From NCBI GenBank assembly GCA_964546285.1, contig CAZJJK010000002.1, forward strand, positions 1 to 64,000: a stretch of DNA of 64,000 bases. Direction: 5' to 3'. Made by a program: the position numbers and the translations under genes. Below, piece after piece: positions 50,154 through 59,900 of this stretch (position 1 is its first letter; every line of letters starts with the position of its first letter). The DNA comes from CAZJJK01 sp964546285. GTDB taxonomy: Bacteria > Spirochaetota > Spirochaetia > Treponematales > Breznakiellaceae. Under the pieces are notes generated by a model that worked only from the letters and a program-made list of their open reading frames with translations, did no database searches and was not told the DNA's origin.

Positions 50154-50858
50154 TTAACTCCTCGCGGGAGCGCGCTCGCGCCGCTTCCTGACCAATACGC
50201 CCGCGTCTTCCTTCTGTTCCTTACCATACTTCATACCGTTATAGACCCACACTTTTACGCCTATCGCGCCAAAGGTAGTCTGAGCTTCCGCGAAACCATA
50301 TTCGATATCGGCACGTAGCGTATGCAACGGAACGCGGCCTTCTTTATGCTCCTCGGTTCGCGACATTTCAGCGCCGCCGAGACGACCGGAAAGCCTAATC
50401 TTGATTCCTTGAGCGTTGCCCTTTCTGATCGCGTTAGCTATAGCTTGTTTCATAGCCTTCCGGAAAGAACCCCTAGCCAATAATTGCCTAGCTATATTTT
50501 GCGCTACCAACTGAGCGTTATTATCGGCGTTGCGTACTTCCTTGATTTTTATCTGTATCTTTTTTGTAACAAGCTTCTGTAATTGACCGCCAATTTTTTC
50601 TATATTCGCTCCCTTAACGCCAATAATAACGCCAGGACGAGCGGTATGAATAACAATCGTGATCCGCTGGGGATGACGAATGATTTCCAATTCAGCTATA
50701 TCGGCACCCTTGGTTTCACTCATTCCCAGTATATATTTGCGTAACTTAAGATCCTCATGCAGGGTATCGGCGTATTCTTTGGGATCAACATACCAGCGAG
50801 AAGCCCATGTTCTATTGATACCGACTCTTAAGCCGATTGGATTTACTTTTTGTCCCAC
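50154..50858 (-). CDS. rpsC: 30S ribosomal protein S3
   Basis: 234 residues. KH domain with VIIGVKGANIEKIG near 78-91, plus the C-terminal S3 domain (GRLGGAEMSRTEEHKEGRVP). Part of the mRNA entry helicase. Lies two bases before rplP. Confidence 0.98.
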   Translation of the reverse strand: MGQKVNPIGLRVGINRTWASRWYVDPKEYADTLHEDLKLRKYILGMSETKGADIAELEIIRHPQRITIVIHTARPGVIIGVKGANIEKIGGQLQKLVTKKIQIKIKEVRNADNNAQLVAQNIARQLLARGSFRKAMKQAIANAIRKGNAQGIKIRLSGRLGGAEMSRTEEHKEGRVPLHTLRADIEYGFAEAQTTFGAIGVKVWVYNGMKYGKEQKEDAGVLVRKRRERAPARS

Positions 50859-50859
50859 C

Positions 50860-51222
50860 TTAATCCCCCGCCTTAGCGATCTCGTCTACGACCACGGTAA
50901 TATGGCAAATTCGCTTAAGAAGCATATCAGCCCGTCCCCTGGCCCGGAACCACACTCGTTTCATCCTTGGACCATCATCGATCCGGATATCCTTTACATA
51001 CAACATTTCCTCGTCCAATTTCTTATTGCGGTCCAAGGCGTTTGACGCCGCTGACTTTACGGTCTTTCCTATTAGACGCGCGCCCTTATGAGGCATATTG
51101 CGAAGAATAGACATCGCCTCCGGATAGGGCTTACGCCTAACCAAATCGGCGACGGGACGCACCTTATAAGGGGACGCGATAAGAAATTTTGACTTGGCGC
51201 AATAGCCGTTTCTATCTGCCAT
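50860..51222 (-). CDS. rplV: 50S ribosomal protein L22
   Basis: 120 residues. Exit-tunnel protein. SPYKVRPVADLVRRKPY and the beta-hairpin region ending RARGRADMLLKRICHITVVV are standard. One base separates it from rpsC. Confidence 0.98.
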   Translation of the reverse strand: MADRNGYCAKSKFLIASPYKVRPVADLVRRKPYPEAMSILRNMPHKGARLIGKTVKSAASNALDRNKKLDEEMLYVKDIRIDDGPRMKRVWFRARGRADMLLKRICHITVVVDEIAKAGD

Positions 51223-51229
51223 ATACTAC

Positions 51230-51511
51230 CTACTTCCTCGCGGCTTTCTTGTCCGAACCCGCGTGTCCCCGGAAAATACGGGTGGGCGAGAACTCACCGA
51301 GCTTATGGCCGACCAGGTTTTCAGTGATATACACCGGCACCCAGGTCTTTCCGTTATAAACCGATATGGTACTGCCCACCATTTCCGGAATGATTGTGGA
51401 ACAGCGTGAGTATGTCTTGATCATCTTGCGATCACCAGACTTGCTCATCTCGTTAACCTTTTTATAAAGGCTTTTCTCTATAAATGGACCCTTTTTTACG
51501 GACCTTGACAT
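51230..51511 (-). CDS. rpsS: 30S ribosomal protein S19
   Basis: 93 residues. MSRSVKKGPFIEKSL, SRCSTIIPEMVGSTISVYNGK and HKLGEFSPTRIFRGH. Head protein that pairs with S13. Confidence 0.98.
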   Translation of the reverse strand: MSRSVKKGPFIEKSLYKKVNEMSKSGDRKMIKTYSRCSTIIPEMVGSTISVYNGKTWVPVYITENLVGHKLGEFSPTRIFRGHAGSDKKAARK

Positions 51512-51520
51512 GGCTCCTAC

Positions 51521-52342
51521 CTATTTCCTGCGGGTTACGATAAACCGAGAAGACGGCTTATGCTTATTACGCGTTTTATACCCGCGGGTCGGCTGACCCC
51601 AGGGCGTCACTGGATTGATGCCTTTATTGCAACCCTCACCACCGCCATGCGGATGATCAATCGGGTTCATCGCCATACCACGGACGGTTGGCCTGATGCC
51701 AAGCCATCGCTTTCTTCCGGCTTTACCAAGCTTCACATTCATATGGTCTTCGTTGCCGACTTCACCGATGGTAGCCGAACATTTTTTGAAAACCATCCGC
51801 ATTTCACTGGACGGAAGCTTCAACGTTACATAATCGCCTTCTTTCGCGACTATCAAAGCCTTTGATCCGGCGGACCTAACCATTTGTCCGCCGCGGCCAT
51901 AGGTTAATTCAACATTGTGAACCTGAAAACCTAAGGGAATAGCTTCTAAGGGCAGAGTATTGCCTGGATCCAAGGGCGCGTCCGGACCGCTCAAAACGGC
52001 AGCGCCAACTGATAAACCTTTTGGCGCTAGGATATACCGTTTATCGCCATCAACATAATGAACAAGAGCGATATTCGCGCTGCGATTCGGATCATATTCT
52101 ATCGTCGCCACCTTGCCTGGAATACCGACCTTGTCACGCTTAAAATCGATATCGCGATATAAACGCTTATGTCCGCCGCCCTTATGCCATACCGATATCC
52201 GCCCCTTAGCGCCTCGTCCGGCTTTTTCCGGCCGCCCGCTGGTGAGGGATTTTTCGGGTTTCCCATTTGTAATTTCATCGAAATTCAAGCCCGCCCGACC
52301 TCGTAGACCTGGCGTCATTGGCTTATATGTTTTGATACCCAT
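51521..52342 (-). CDS. rplB: 50S ribosomal protein L2
   Basis: 273 residues. Binds 23S rRNA at the peptidyl-transferase region. YKPMTPGLRGRAGLNF opening, the conserved MNPIDHPHGGGEG segment (conserved His included), and GYKTRNKHKPSSRFIV end. Confidence 0.98.
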   Translation of the reverse strand: MGIKTYKPMTPGLRGRAGLNFDEITNGKPEKSLTSGRPEKAGRGAKGRISVWHKGGGHKRLYRDIDFKRDKVGIPGKVATIEYDPNRSANIALVHYVDGDKRYILAPKGLSVGAAVLSGPDAPLDPGNTLPLEAIPLGFQVHNVELTYGRGGQMVRSAGSKALIVAKEGDYVTLKLPSSEMRMVFKKCSATIGEVGNEDHMNVKLGKAGRKRWLGIRPTVRGMAMNPIDHPHGGGEGCNKGINPVTPWGQPTRGYKTRNKHKPSSRFIVTRRK

Positions 52343-52363
52343 ATCTTTCCCCTAGCGCGTCGC

Positions 52364-52648
52364 CTAGACGCCCTCAAAAAGACCGATCTTTTCATCTTTT
52401 TGCAGACGAACGATAGCCTTCTTCCAACTCGATGTATAACCAGCCCGATTCCGCAAGCGCTTGGGCTTTCCACCCACATTCATTACCGTACAGGAAACTG
52501 GATGAACATTAAACAAACGCCTAACCGCTTCTTTTATCTGCAACTTGGTCGCGGCGGGATCTACCTTAAATACATATTTCCCCTGCTCGCGCATAGCGTT
52601 GCTCTTTTCACTTAAAACCGGCTCTATCAATACCTTTTCGTAGATCAT
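52364..52648 (-). CDS. rplW: 50S ribosomal protein L23
   Basis: 94 residues. Tunnel-exit docking site for trigger factor and SRP. VLIEPVLSEKSNAMREQGKYVFKV and KEAVRRLFNVHPVSC match. Start overlaps the rplD stop (ATGA). Confidence 0.97.
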   Translation of the reverse strand: MIYEKVLIEPVLSEKSNAMREQGKYVFKVDPAATKLQIKEAVRRLFNVHPVSCTVMNVGGKPKRLRNRAGYTSSWKKAIVRLQKDEKIGLFEGV

Positions 52649-53286
52649 TCAGCCGCCTCCGTCGTTTCGCCATAGAAAACGTTTAGATTTTTAGCGGCGG
52701 TCTCAAGCACCAGGACGCGGCGTCCATAAAACAAATCATGAGCGCGAAGCCGGTTATACGCCAATAGCGTCAACCAAGGGATATTCCGCCCAGCGCGTCG
52801 TATCATGGCGTCATCATCCTTAAGGATCATAACCGTACGTTCCGAAGCGCCAAAATTACTGAGTATCTTAACCAAGTCTTTGGTTTTTCCGGAATTGACA
52901 CTAAAATCCTCAACCACTTTTAGCCTATCATCCTGAATTTTCAAACTCAGAATACTTTTCATGGCTAAGCGTTTCGCTTTTTTTGGCATCCGATAGGAAA
53001 AATCACGCGGCTTTGGCCCAAACACCACACCGCCGCCGACCAAAATAGGCGATTTCTTAACGCCGCGGCGAGCCCTACCCGTTCCCTTCTGCTTATACGG
53101 CTTAGCGTTTGAACCGTTGACTTCGCCGCGGTCCTTGGCGCAGGCCGTACCGAGACGAAGGTTCGCCAATTCGTTGTTGATGGCATACCAAATCACATCT
53201 TCGTTAGCCGGCAAGCCGAATACTGACTCAGCCAGGTCTACGCTATGCGATTCTTTACCTTCTAAAGAATAGACAGTCCTATTCAT
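52645..53286 (-). CDS. rplD: 50S ribosomal protein L4
   Basis: 213 residues. KPYKQKGTGRARRGVKKSPILVGGG-type loop reaches the tunnel. In E. coli L4 also attenuates the S10 operon; whether that operates here is not shown. Eleven bases after rplC. Confidence 0.97.
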   Translation of the reverse strand: MNRTVYSLEGKESHSVDLAESVFGLPANEDVIWYAINNELANLRLGTACAKDRGEVNGSNAKPYKQKGTGRARRGVKKSPILVGGGVVFGPKPRDFSYRMPKKAKRLAMKSILSLKIQDDRLKVVEDFSVNSGKTKDLVKILSNFGASERTVMILKDDDAMIRRAGRNIPWLTLLAYNRLRAHDLFYGRRVLVLETAAKNLNVFYGETTEAAE

Positions 53287-53297
53287 CGTTTTCCTCG

Positions 53298-53918
53298 TTA
53301 CTTCTTGACCGCGGTCCTAACGACCACCAAGCTTTTATTAGCGCCAGGTATGGCGCCGCGAACCAAAAGGGTTCGATTATCCACATCCACTTTAACAACC
53401 CGAAGATTAAGAACCGTCACACGCTCGCGGCCCATACGACCCGGCATTTTGATGTTCTTAAACGATCGGCCAGGCGTTGTACACTGTCCGGTAGAACCAG
53501 GTTCTCTATGGAATTTCGATCCATGGGTCTTCCGACCGCCGGCAAAACCCCAGCGCTTCACGACACCCTGAAAGCCCTTTCCCTTTGAAATACCGGTCAC
53601 ATCAACGTAGCCGCAATTCTGAAACAATTCAGCGCCAAGGCTATCGCCAACTTGACATTCTCTTTCAAAATCACGGAATTCGCGAAGCTTCTTTACCGGA
53701 TCAACACCTTCAGGAAATTGGCCAGCATAGGGCTTGCTAATTTTATTAGGCTTCACGCCGCCAATACCAAGGACGACCGCGGAGTACCCGTCTTTATCTT
53801 CCGATTTCTGAGCCACGACGATATTCGGATCTATCTTAATTACCGTTACCGGTATGAGGTTCCCCTCATCATCGAAGACCTGCGTCATGCCCAACTTCTT
53901 GGCCATCAGCCCTACCAT
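53298..53918 (-). CDS. rplC: 50S ribosomal protein L3
   Basis: 206 residues from ATG 53916-53918. GGAG (complement of 53925-53928) lies five bases upstream; the earlier ATG at 53930 overlaps that ribosome site. LMAKKLGMTQVFDDEG and RKTHGSKFHREPGSTGQ with the PGRMGRERVTV end are canonical. Confidence 0.97.
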   Translation of the reverse strand: MVGLMAKKLGMTQVFDDEGNLIPVTVIKIDPNIVVAQKSEDKDGYSAVVLGIGGVKPNKISKPYAGQFPEGVDPVKKLREFRDFERECQVGDSLGAELFQNCGYVDVTGISKGKGFQGVVKRWGFAGGRKTHGSKFHREPGSTGQCTTPGRSFKNIKMPGRMGRERVTVLNLRVVKVDVDNRTLLVRGAIPGANKSLVVVRTAVKK

Positions 53919-53980
53919 CAAAAACTCCATTCAAGGCACGTTATCCCGAGGTCAGGGGACCGTCTGCCCATATAGTATGA

Positions 53981-54289
53981 TTACTGCTTAATCTCGACGT
54001 CTACGCCGGCAGGTAATTCTAGTTTCATAAGCGAATCCATCACTTCCGACGAAGGATCCAAGATATCAATCAAGCGCTTATGAGTCCGCATTTCAAACTG
54101 CTCCCGCGCCTTTTTATTGACATGGGGCGAGCGTAGGACGGTGATCTTATTGATCCGCGTCGGCAACGGTATAGGACCAGAAACCTTCGCGCCGGCCTTC
54201 TGCACCGTCTGCACTATCGCTTTGGCGCTTTGGTCGATAAGTTCTACATCGAAGCCGCGCAAACGCACGCGAATTCGTTCCTTAGCCAT
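53981..54289 (-). CDS. rpsJ: 30S ribosomal protein S10 (NusE)
   Basis: 102 residues from ATG 54287-54289 with GGAGG just upstream; the 16-codon upstream extension runs through the intergenic hairpin and is rejected. IRVRLRGFDVELIDQSAKAI, then RSPHVNKKAREQFEMRTHKR. Also acts as NusE in antitermination. First gene of the S10 block, 58 bases after tuf. Confidence 0.97.
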   Translation of the reverse strand: MAKERIRVRLRGFDVELIDQSAKAIVQTVQKAGAKVSGPIPLPTRINKITVLRSPHVNKKAREQFEMRTHKRLIDILDPSSEVMDSLMKLELPAGVDVEIKQ

Positions 54290-54303
54290 TTTTCCTCCAA
54301 ACG

Positions 54304-54331
54304 GGGACGGCACCCATAAAGACACCGTCCC
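54304..54331 (-). repeat. Hairpin between tuf and rpsJ
   Basis: GGGACGG (54304-54310) with CCGTCCC (54325-54331), 14-base loop, lying just upstream of the rpsJ ribosome site. No T-tract. May be an mRNA-processing or translation-control hairpin. Confidence 0.5.
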
Positions 54332-54347
54332 GCCCATACGTCACGAA

Positions 54348-55538
54348 TCAGCCGAGTATATCGGTGACCTGACCAGAAGCGACCGTACGACCGCCCTCGC
54401 GGATTGCAAAACGAAGGCCTTTTTCCATAGCGATCGGATGAATCAGCTCACCAATAATTTCCGAGTTATCTCCCGGCATTACCATTTCTTTACCTTCCGG
54501 CAACTTAACCGTACCGGTAATATCAGTGGTTCGGAAATAGAACTGCGGGCGATATCCGGAGAAGAAGGGGCTATGCCGTCCGCCTTCTTCTTTGGACAGA
54601 CAGTAAATCTGACCCTTAAACTTATCATGGGGAGTGATAGAACCGATCTTGGCCAAAACCTGACCGCGCTCAACATCCTTCTTATCGATACCACGTAATA
54701 GAGTACCCACATTGTCGCCGGCCTGAGCTTCATCTAAGAGCTTATTGAACATTTCAATACCGGTAACAACGGTCTTTTTGGTCGGCTTGATACCGACAAT
54801 TTCAACTTCCTCATTGAGCTTCAGAACACCGCGATCAACCTTACCGGTTACTACGGTTCCACGACCGGAAATAGTGAAAACGTCCTCAATCGGCATCAGG
54901 AAGGGCTTATCAGAGTCGCGTTCTGGATCAGGGAAATAGCTATCCATAGCGGCAAGTAATTCATCAACGCACTTGGTCGCTTCTGGATTATCCGGTTCAG
55001 TCATCGCCTTAAAGGCGGAACCACGAATGATAGGCGTCTTGTCGCCAGGGAATTTATTCTGATTTAAAACATCCCGAATCTCTTCTTCCACAAGCTCCAA
55101 AAGCTCAGGATCGTCAACCAGGTCAACCTTATTCAAGAAAACAATGATAGCCGGAACGCCAACCTGACGAGCCAGAATGATATGTTCTCGGGTTTGGGGC
55201 ATAACCGAATCAGGAGCCGAAACGACCAGAACGGAGCCGTCCATCTGAGCGGCACCAGTGATCATGTTCTTAATATAGTCAGCGTGACCGGGGCAGTCGA
55301 TATGGGCATAATGCCTTTTATCGGACTGGTATTCCAAATGCCGTGTATTAATGGTAATACCACGCGCCTTCTCTTCCGGCGCGTTATCTATTTCATCATA
55401 TTGCATGATCTTATCGCCGAATTTCTTTGCACAGTGCATGGTAATCGCGGCGGAAAGCGTCGTCTTGCCATGGTCAACATGACCGATAGTACCGACGTTC
55501 ATATGAGGTTTGGTTCGATTGAACTTATCCTTAGCCAT
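54348..55538 (-). CDS. tuf: Elongation factor Tu
   Basis: 396 residues. GTPase that delivers aminoacyl-tRNA to the ribosome. G1 GHVDHGKT at 19-26, RGITINT switch I, DCPGH, NKVD and the G5 region all present. AAGGAGG precedes the ATG. It has its own promoter (55602-55630). No fusA lies between it and rpsG, unlike the common str operon. Confidence 0.98.
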   Translation of the reverse strand: MAKDKFNRTKPHMNVGTIGHVDHGKTTLSAAITMHCAKKFGDKIMQYDEIDNAPEEKARGITINTRHLEYQSDKRHYAHIDCPGHADYIKNMITGAAQMDGSVLVVSAPDSVMPQTREHIILARQVGVPAIIVFLNKVDLVDDPELLELVEEEIRDVLNQNKFPGDKTPIIRGSAFKAMTEPDNPEATKCVDELLAAMDSYFPDPERDSDKPFLMPIEDVFTISGRGTVVTGKVDRGVLKLNEEVEIVGIKPTKKTVVTGIEMFNKLLDEAQAGDNVGTLLRGIDKKDVERGQVLAKIGSITPHDKFKGQIYCLSKEEGGRHSPFFSGYRPQFYFRTTDITGTVKLPEGKEMVMPGDNSEIIGELIHPIAMEKGLRFAIREGGRTVASGQVTDILG

Positions 55539-55601
55539 CCTGTCCTCCTTGCCTTACGGCTTTTCATGCCTAATGGCATTCCGTTTCTTTTAGGTCCGCG
55601 C

Positions 55602-55630
55602 AGTATACCCAAACCGACAAGCCTATACAA
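55602..55630 (-). promoter_or_regulatory. Promoter of tuf and the S10 block
   Basis: Minus strand: -35 TTGTAT (55625-55630), 17-base spacer, -10 TATACT (55602-55607). Leader of about 55-60 bases. A strong -10 box and the long downstream operon suggest this is the main S10-block promoter. Confidence 0.6.
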
Positions 55631-55661
55631 GACTCGCGGCGGCGCGGTTATATTTAATACC

Positions 55662-56009
55662 GTGAAGAGTTTTGGTGGTTTAATAAAGAAGGGTCGTTAT
55701 CACGCGTTAGCCGCGCGACTACACTACGACACTAACCACCTATCCCATCGCCAGCATTACGCCAATAATCGGGATCTCACTGTCCCGGCGATGATCGGTT
55801 TGGATCATCGAATACCTCCGCCAGACGGCGAAATCGTTGACCCGTGGATTTTATTATTCTGTCCACCTCCCCAATTAGCCGCCAAGCGGTAAGCGGGATC
55901 AACTTTAACGCCAACCCCTTTTGCCAAAGAACCGATCGAGCTTATTAAGCGCGATCCAACAAGCGACGCCGAATATTATCGTCGTCGTATTACGTACTAC
56001 CAGCGATAA
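55662..56009 (+). pseudogene. Possible broken plus-strand gene in the str operon
   Basis: Between tuf and rpsG on the opposite strand. Frame open from GTG 55662 to TAA 55890-55892 (76 codons), then in the same frame open again for 38 codons (about FAKEPIELIKRDPTSDAEYY) to TAA 56007-56009, overlapping the rpsG end by 13 bases. The second part looks protein-like. A TATATT lies seven bases before the GTG. His/Tyr/Asn content is high. I cannot name a family. It may be a gene with one nonsense mutation, a decayed insertion, or chance; the 460-base gap here has no other gene. Confidence 0.35.
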
Positions 56010-56467
56010 TGGGCAAAAGCCTTATTAGCCTCCGCCATCTTATGCGTATCCTCTTTCTTCTTAAAAGCCGTTCCAGTGTTGTTATACGCGTCCAGCAATT
56101 CCGATGACAAACGCTCGCTCATCTCATGCCCGGACCTAGCGCGAGCGGCATGAATAACCCAACGCATAGCGAGCGCCTCACGGCGGCTTTCTCGAATCTC
56201 TATAGGCACTTGATAGGTCGCGCCGCCAACGCGGCGAGATTTAACTTCCACAATCGGCTTTACATTATCAAGAGCCTTCAGAAACACCTCAAGCGGCTCT
56301 TTCTCGGTCTTTTTAGCGATCAGCTCTAAGGTGCCGTGTATAATGCGCATGGCGGTGGATCGCTTCCCCTGCCACATCATTCGGTTGACAAATTTTGAAA
56401 GAACGACGTTATTGTATTTCGCGTCCGGCAATAAAGGTCGGTTGATAGTCTTTTTTTTGCGTCCCAC
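55997..56467 (-). CDS. rpsG: 30S ribosomal protein S7
   Basis: 156 residues. Head assembly protein near the E site. MGRKKKTINRPLLPDAKYNN, ALDNVKPIVEVKSRRVGGATYQVP and the C-terminal NKAFAHYRW match. Twelve bases after rpsL. fusA does not follow. Confidence 0.98.
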   Translation of the reverse strand: MGRKKKTINRPLLPDAKYNNVVLSKFVNRMMWQGKRSTAMRIIHGTLELIAKKTEKEPLEVFLKALDNVKPIVEVKSRRVGGATYQVPIEIRESRREALAMRWVIHAARARSGHEMSERLSSELLDAYNNTGTAFKKKEDTHKMAEANKAFAHYRW

Positions 56468-56478
56468 GATACTGCCCC

Positions 56479-56853
56479 TTAAGCCTTAGGCCGCTTAGCG
56501 CCATATTTAGAACGACTGCGTTTGCGGTCCTCTACACCAAGAGTATCCTTGGCGCCGCGAATAATATGATAACGAACACCTGGCAGGTCTTTAACGCGTC
56601 CACCACGAACAAGAACAACCGAATGTTCTTGAAGATTGTGGCCAATGCCCGGTATATACGCCGAAACTTCCGTTCCATGTGAAAGGCGGACACGAGCCAC
56701 TTTTCTAAGAGCCGAATTCGGCTTTTTAGGCGTAACGGTCATAACACGGGTGCAAACCCCTCGTTTCTGAGGACAGGCCAGCAAGGCCGGAGATTTTGTC
56801 TTTGACCCTATTTTTTTACGCCCGAAACGGATCAATTGGTTAATCGTAGGCAT
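56479..56853 (-). CDS. rpsL: 30S ribosomal protein S12
   Basis: 124 residues. Decoding-centre protein. TPKKPNSALRKVARVRL carries K43 and GGRVKDLPGVRYH carries K88, both wild type at the usual streptomycin-resistance positions. First gene after the promoter at 56938-56966. Confidence 0.98.
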   Translation of the reverse strand: MPTINQLIRFGRKKIGSKTKSPALLACPQKRGVCTRVMTVTPKKPNSALRKVARVRLSHGTEVSAYIPGIGHNLQEHSVVLVRGGRVKDLPGVRYHIIRGAKDTLGVEDRKRSRSKYGAKRPKA

Positions 56854-56904
56854 GAACTAGAACTCCCTTCTATGCGGACCGACCAGCACATCGGCTCCCG
56901 TTAT

Positions 56905-56936
56905 GCCGCTCCACGCGGCGCGTACAAACGGTACGC
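56905..56936 (-). promoter_or_regulatory. Tandem inverted repeats at the rpsL promoter and leader
   Basis: GCCGC-N5-GCGGC (56905-56919) and GCGTAC-N5-GTACGC (56920-56936) abut each other. The second spans the predicted transcription start, the first falls in the leader. Candidate operator and leader hairpin for the rpsL-rpsG unit. Confidence 0.45.
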
Positions 56937-56937
56937 T

Positions 56938-56966
56938 ACTATACCGGCGGTAAAGAATATGGTCAA
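56938..56966 (-). promoter_or_regulatory. Promoter of rpsL-rpsG
   Basis: Minus strand: -35 TTGACC (56961-56966), 17-base spacer, -10 TATAGT (56938-56943). It lies in the 131-base gap after rpoC, so rpsL-rpsG can be expressed apart from rpoBC. Confidence 0.65.
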
Positions 56967-56984
56967 TACCACCAAGGCCCTAAC

Positions 56985-59900
56985 TTACTCTTCGGTATCG
57001 TCGGAATCATAATCCTCGTCAGCGGGTTCCGCGATTTTCTCCAGTTTTCGTTTCTCCATGATTTCCTGCGTATACGCGTCTAAATCCATCTGGTTTTCAT
57101 CGTATAGCTTAACGGCCCGATAACGCTTCATACCGGTACCCGCCGGAATTGGATGACCGATGATAATGTTTTCTTTTAGCCCGCGCAGATTATCCGTGGA
57201 ACCGGCGATAGCGGCATTTGTCAACACCCTTGTCGTTTCCTGGAAAGAAGCGGCGGACAAGAAAGAATCGATATTGAGCGACGCCTTAGTAATACCCTGG
57301 AACATAGGCCGCGCCACAGCGGGCTGGCCGCCCTCACCGACGACTCTGGCGTTCTCCTCATGGAATTTATACTTATCCACCAACTGACCATAGATGAAGC
57401 GAGTATCCCCAACGGAGACAATCTCCACCTTACGCATCATCTGCCTAACGATTACGCCGATATGCTTGTCATTGATAGAAACGCCCTGAAGCCTATACAC
57501 CTGCTGAATTTCATCCATCAGGTAGCGTTGTAGAGCGTTCTCGCCAAGGACATGAAGAATATCATGCGGATTGAGACTGCCCACGCAGAGGAGTTCACCC
57601 GCCTCTACCTGATCGCCGTCGCGCACCAAGAGCCGCTTCGTCATCGGGACAAGGTGTTTAAATTCCTTACCGAAACTATCCCTAACGATAATAACCCGCT
57701 TACCCTTGACTATGCCCTTAAACTGAACAGTCCCAGCGATTTGAGCCAAGACAGCCGGGAATTTCGGTTTTCGGGCCTCAAACAGCTCGCTAACCCTGGG
57801 CAAACCGCCCGTAATATCCATAGCCTTTGCGTAATCCTTCAGCGTCTTAGCTATCGTTCTACCGGCGACGATCTTTTCAGCCTCGTCAACCAGAACATAC
57901 GCGCCACCAGGCAAATAATAAGACGCCAATTCGTTCCCAGCCTCGTCACAGACAAATATACGCGGCTGCTTGGTTTCAAGCTGATATTCCGTTATGCGCT
58001 TTTCTATATTACCGGTTTCCTCGTCTATTTCTTCCTTAAGAGTTGTACCGGGAATAATATCCTCATAGCGGACATAACCATCTGCCTCAGCAATAATGGG
58101 ATCGGCGAAAGGATCAAAGAGAGCTATCGTATAATCAGTCGGCGCTATACTGCCAGGCTTGGTCGTTACTTCGGAACCGTTGCGGATTTCAAGCTTCTGA
58201 TCCTGCCCAATAAGGTAAAGGACGCCGTCAAGCACCATGGCGTAGGCGATATCGGAGGAAAGCTCCTCCACGCCGTTGCGCCGGAACAAAGCTTCTCCTC
58301 GAATAATGCGTTTGCCGTCCTGTACCAATAGTTCGTCACCATCGGCAAGCCGGTATTCCTTCATAACCTTATTAACAATGACAAAACCTTTGCGCGTAAA
58401 CAGCCAGCGGCCATCGGCCATTTCCACATGGGAACCGTTGATTTCCCGAATATAGACTGGATACTTCAAGCTTATGCGGTTTTCTTCTCGTATTTTGGTA
58501 GCCGCGCCGCCAATATGGAAGGTACGCATGGTCAGCTGTGTACCAGGTTGTCCAATTGATTGAGCCGCTATTATACCGACAGCTTCTCCAATCTCAACGG
58601 GTCGGCTGGTAGCGAGATTTCGCCCATAACAACGACGACAAACGCCGTGCTTGGCTTCACAGGTTAAAACCGTACGTATCGTTACCGATTCTATTCCCGC
58701 TTCCTCAATCGCGTCGGCGATAGGCTCGGTAATTTCCTCGTTAACGTCGACAATAACATCGCCGGTGATAGGATGCTTAACGCGCTCCAAGGTATAACGC
58801 CCAACGATACGATCTCTGAGCGCTTCAATAATATCCTCGCCGTCTTTAATAGCCCGGTGTTCTATACCATTGATAGTCCCGCAGTCCTCTTCGTTAATAA
58901 CGACATCCTGCGCGATATCGACTAGGCGCCGCGTCAAATATCCGGCGTCGGCGGTCTTTAAGGCGGTATCGGCTAAACCTTTTCGCGCGCCGTTTGTGGA
59001 AATAAAGAATTCAATTACGGACAAGCCCTCTTTAAAACTGGATCTGATCGGCAATTCAATGATATCGCCGGAAGGCTTAGCCATTAGACCGCGCATGCCA
59101 GCTAATTGGCGAATCTGGTTGCGGCTGCCTCGAGCGCCGGAATTGGCCATCATCCAAATGGAATTGAAGCCGCCGCGATCATTCTCCAGGTACTTCATCA
59201 CCATGGCGGTAAGGTCGTCATTGGTTTTTGACCACACTTCCACAACCCGGTTATACCGTTCCTCTTGGGTGATATGGCCTTGCCGGTACTGTTTCTGAAT
59301 CGACTCAACCTCTTTATTGGCCTTTTCTATCATTTCCGGCTTTTCTTTAGGCACGACGATATCATCCACCGCGATAGTCGCGCCAAACACAGTGGCGTAC
59401 TTATAACCGGTGGACTTAATGGCGTCCAACATCTTAACGGTAGTCCACGGCCCTTTTTCCTTAAGGACATATTCTATTAAAACCTTCAGTTCCTTATCGC
59501 CCATAGCGAAATTGATATAAGGAATCTCTTCCGGCATTTCCTCATTAAATTTGAGACGCCCGGCTGTCGTAGTTAACCACCCATTTTCCGGTATGGCTTC
59601 CTCTACGCCAATCCTAGACCACACACCTTTGCCGGAATACCGGATTTTTATAAGCGCTTCCCACTCTAGACTCTTAACCTCTACCGCCATAAGGGCTTCT
59701 TCCGCCGATGAATAACAGCGGTCCTCTCCCTTGGCGCTTTTTTTGGCCTTGGTAAGGAAGTTAATACCGAGAACCATATCTTGAGACGGGAAAACGATGG
59801 TTTTTCCGCTAGCGGGGTTTAACAAATTACGCGCCGACAACATTAAGGTCCAACATTCCATTTGAGCGGCTTGCGTAAGCGGCACATGAACGGCCATTTG

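Noticed and set aside
54117..54698. Plus-strand frame of 193 codons across rpsJ and tuf
   Set aside because: Shadow of two highly conserved genes.
55182..55661. Upstream part of the plus-strand frame opposite tuf
   Set aside because: It is antisense to EF-Tu and shows no family features. Only the part past the tuf start is considered as a possible remnant.
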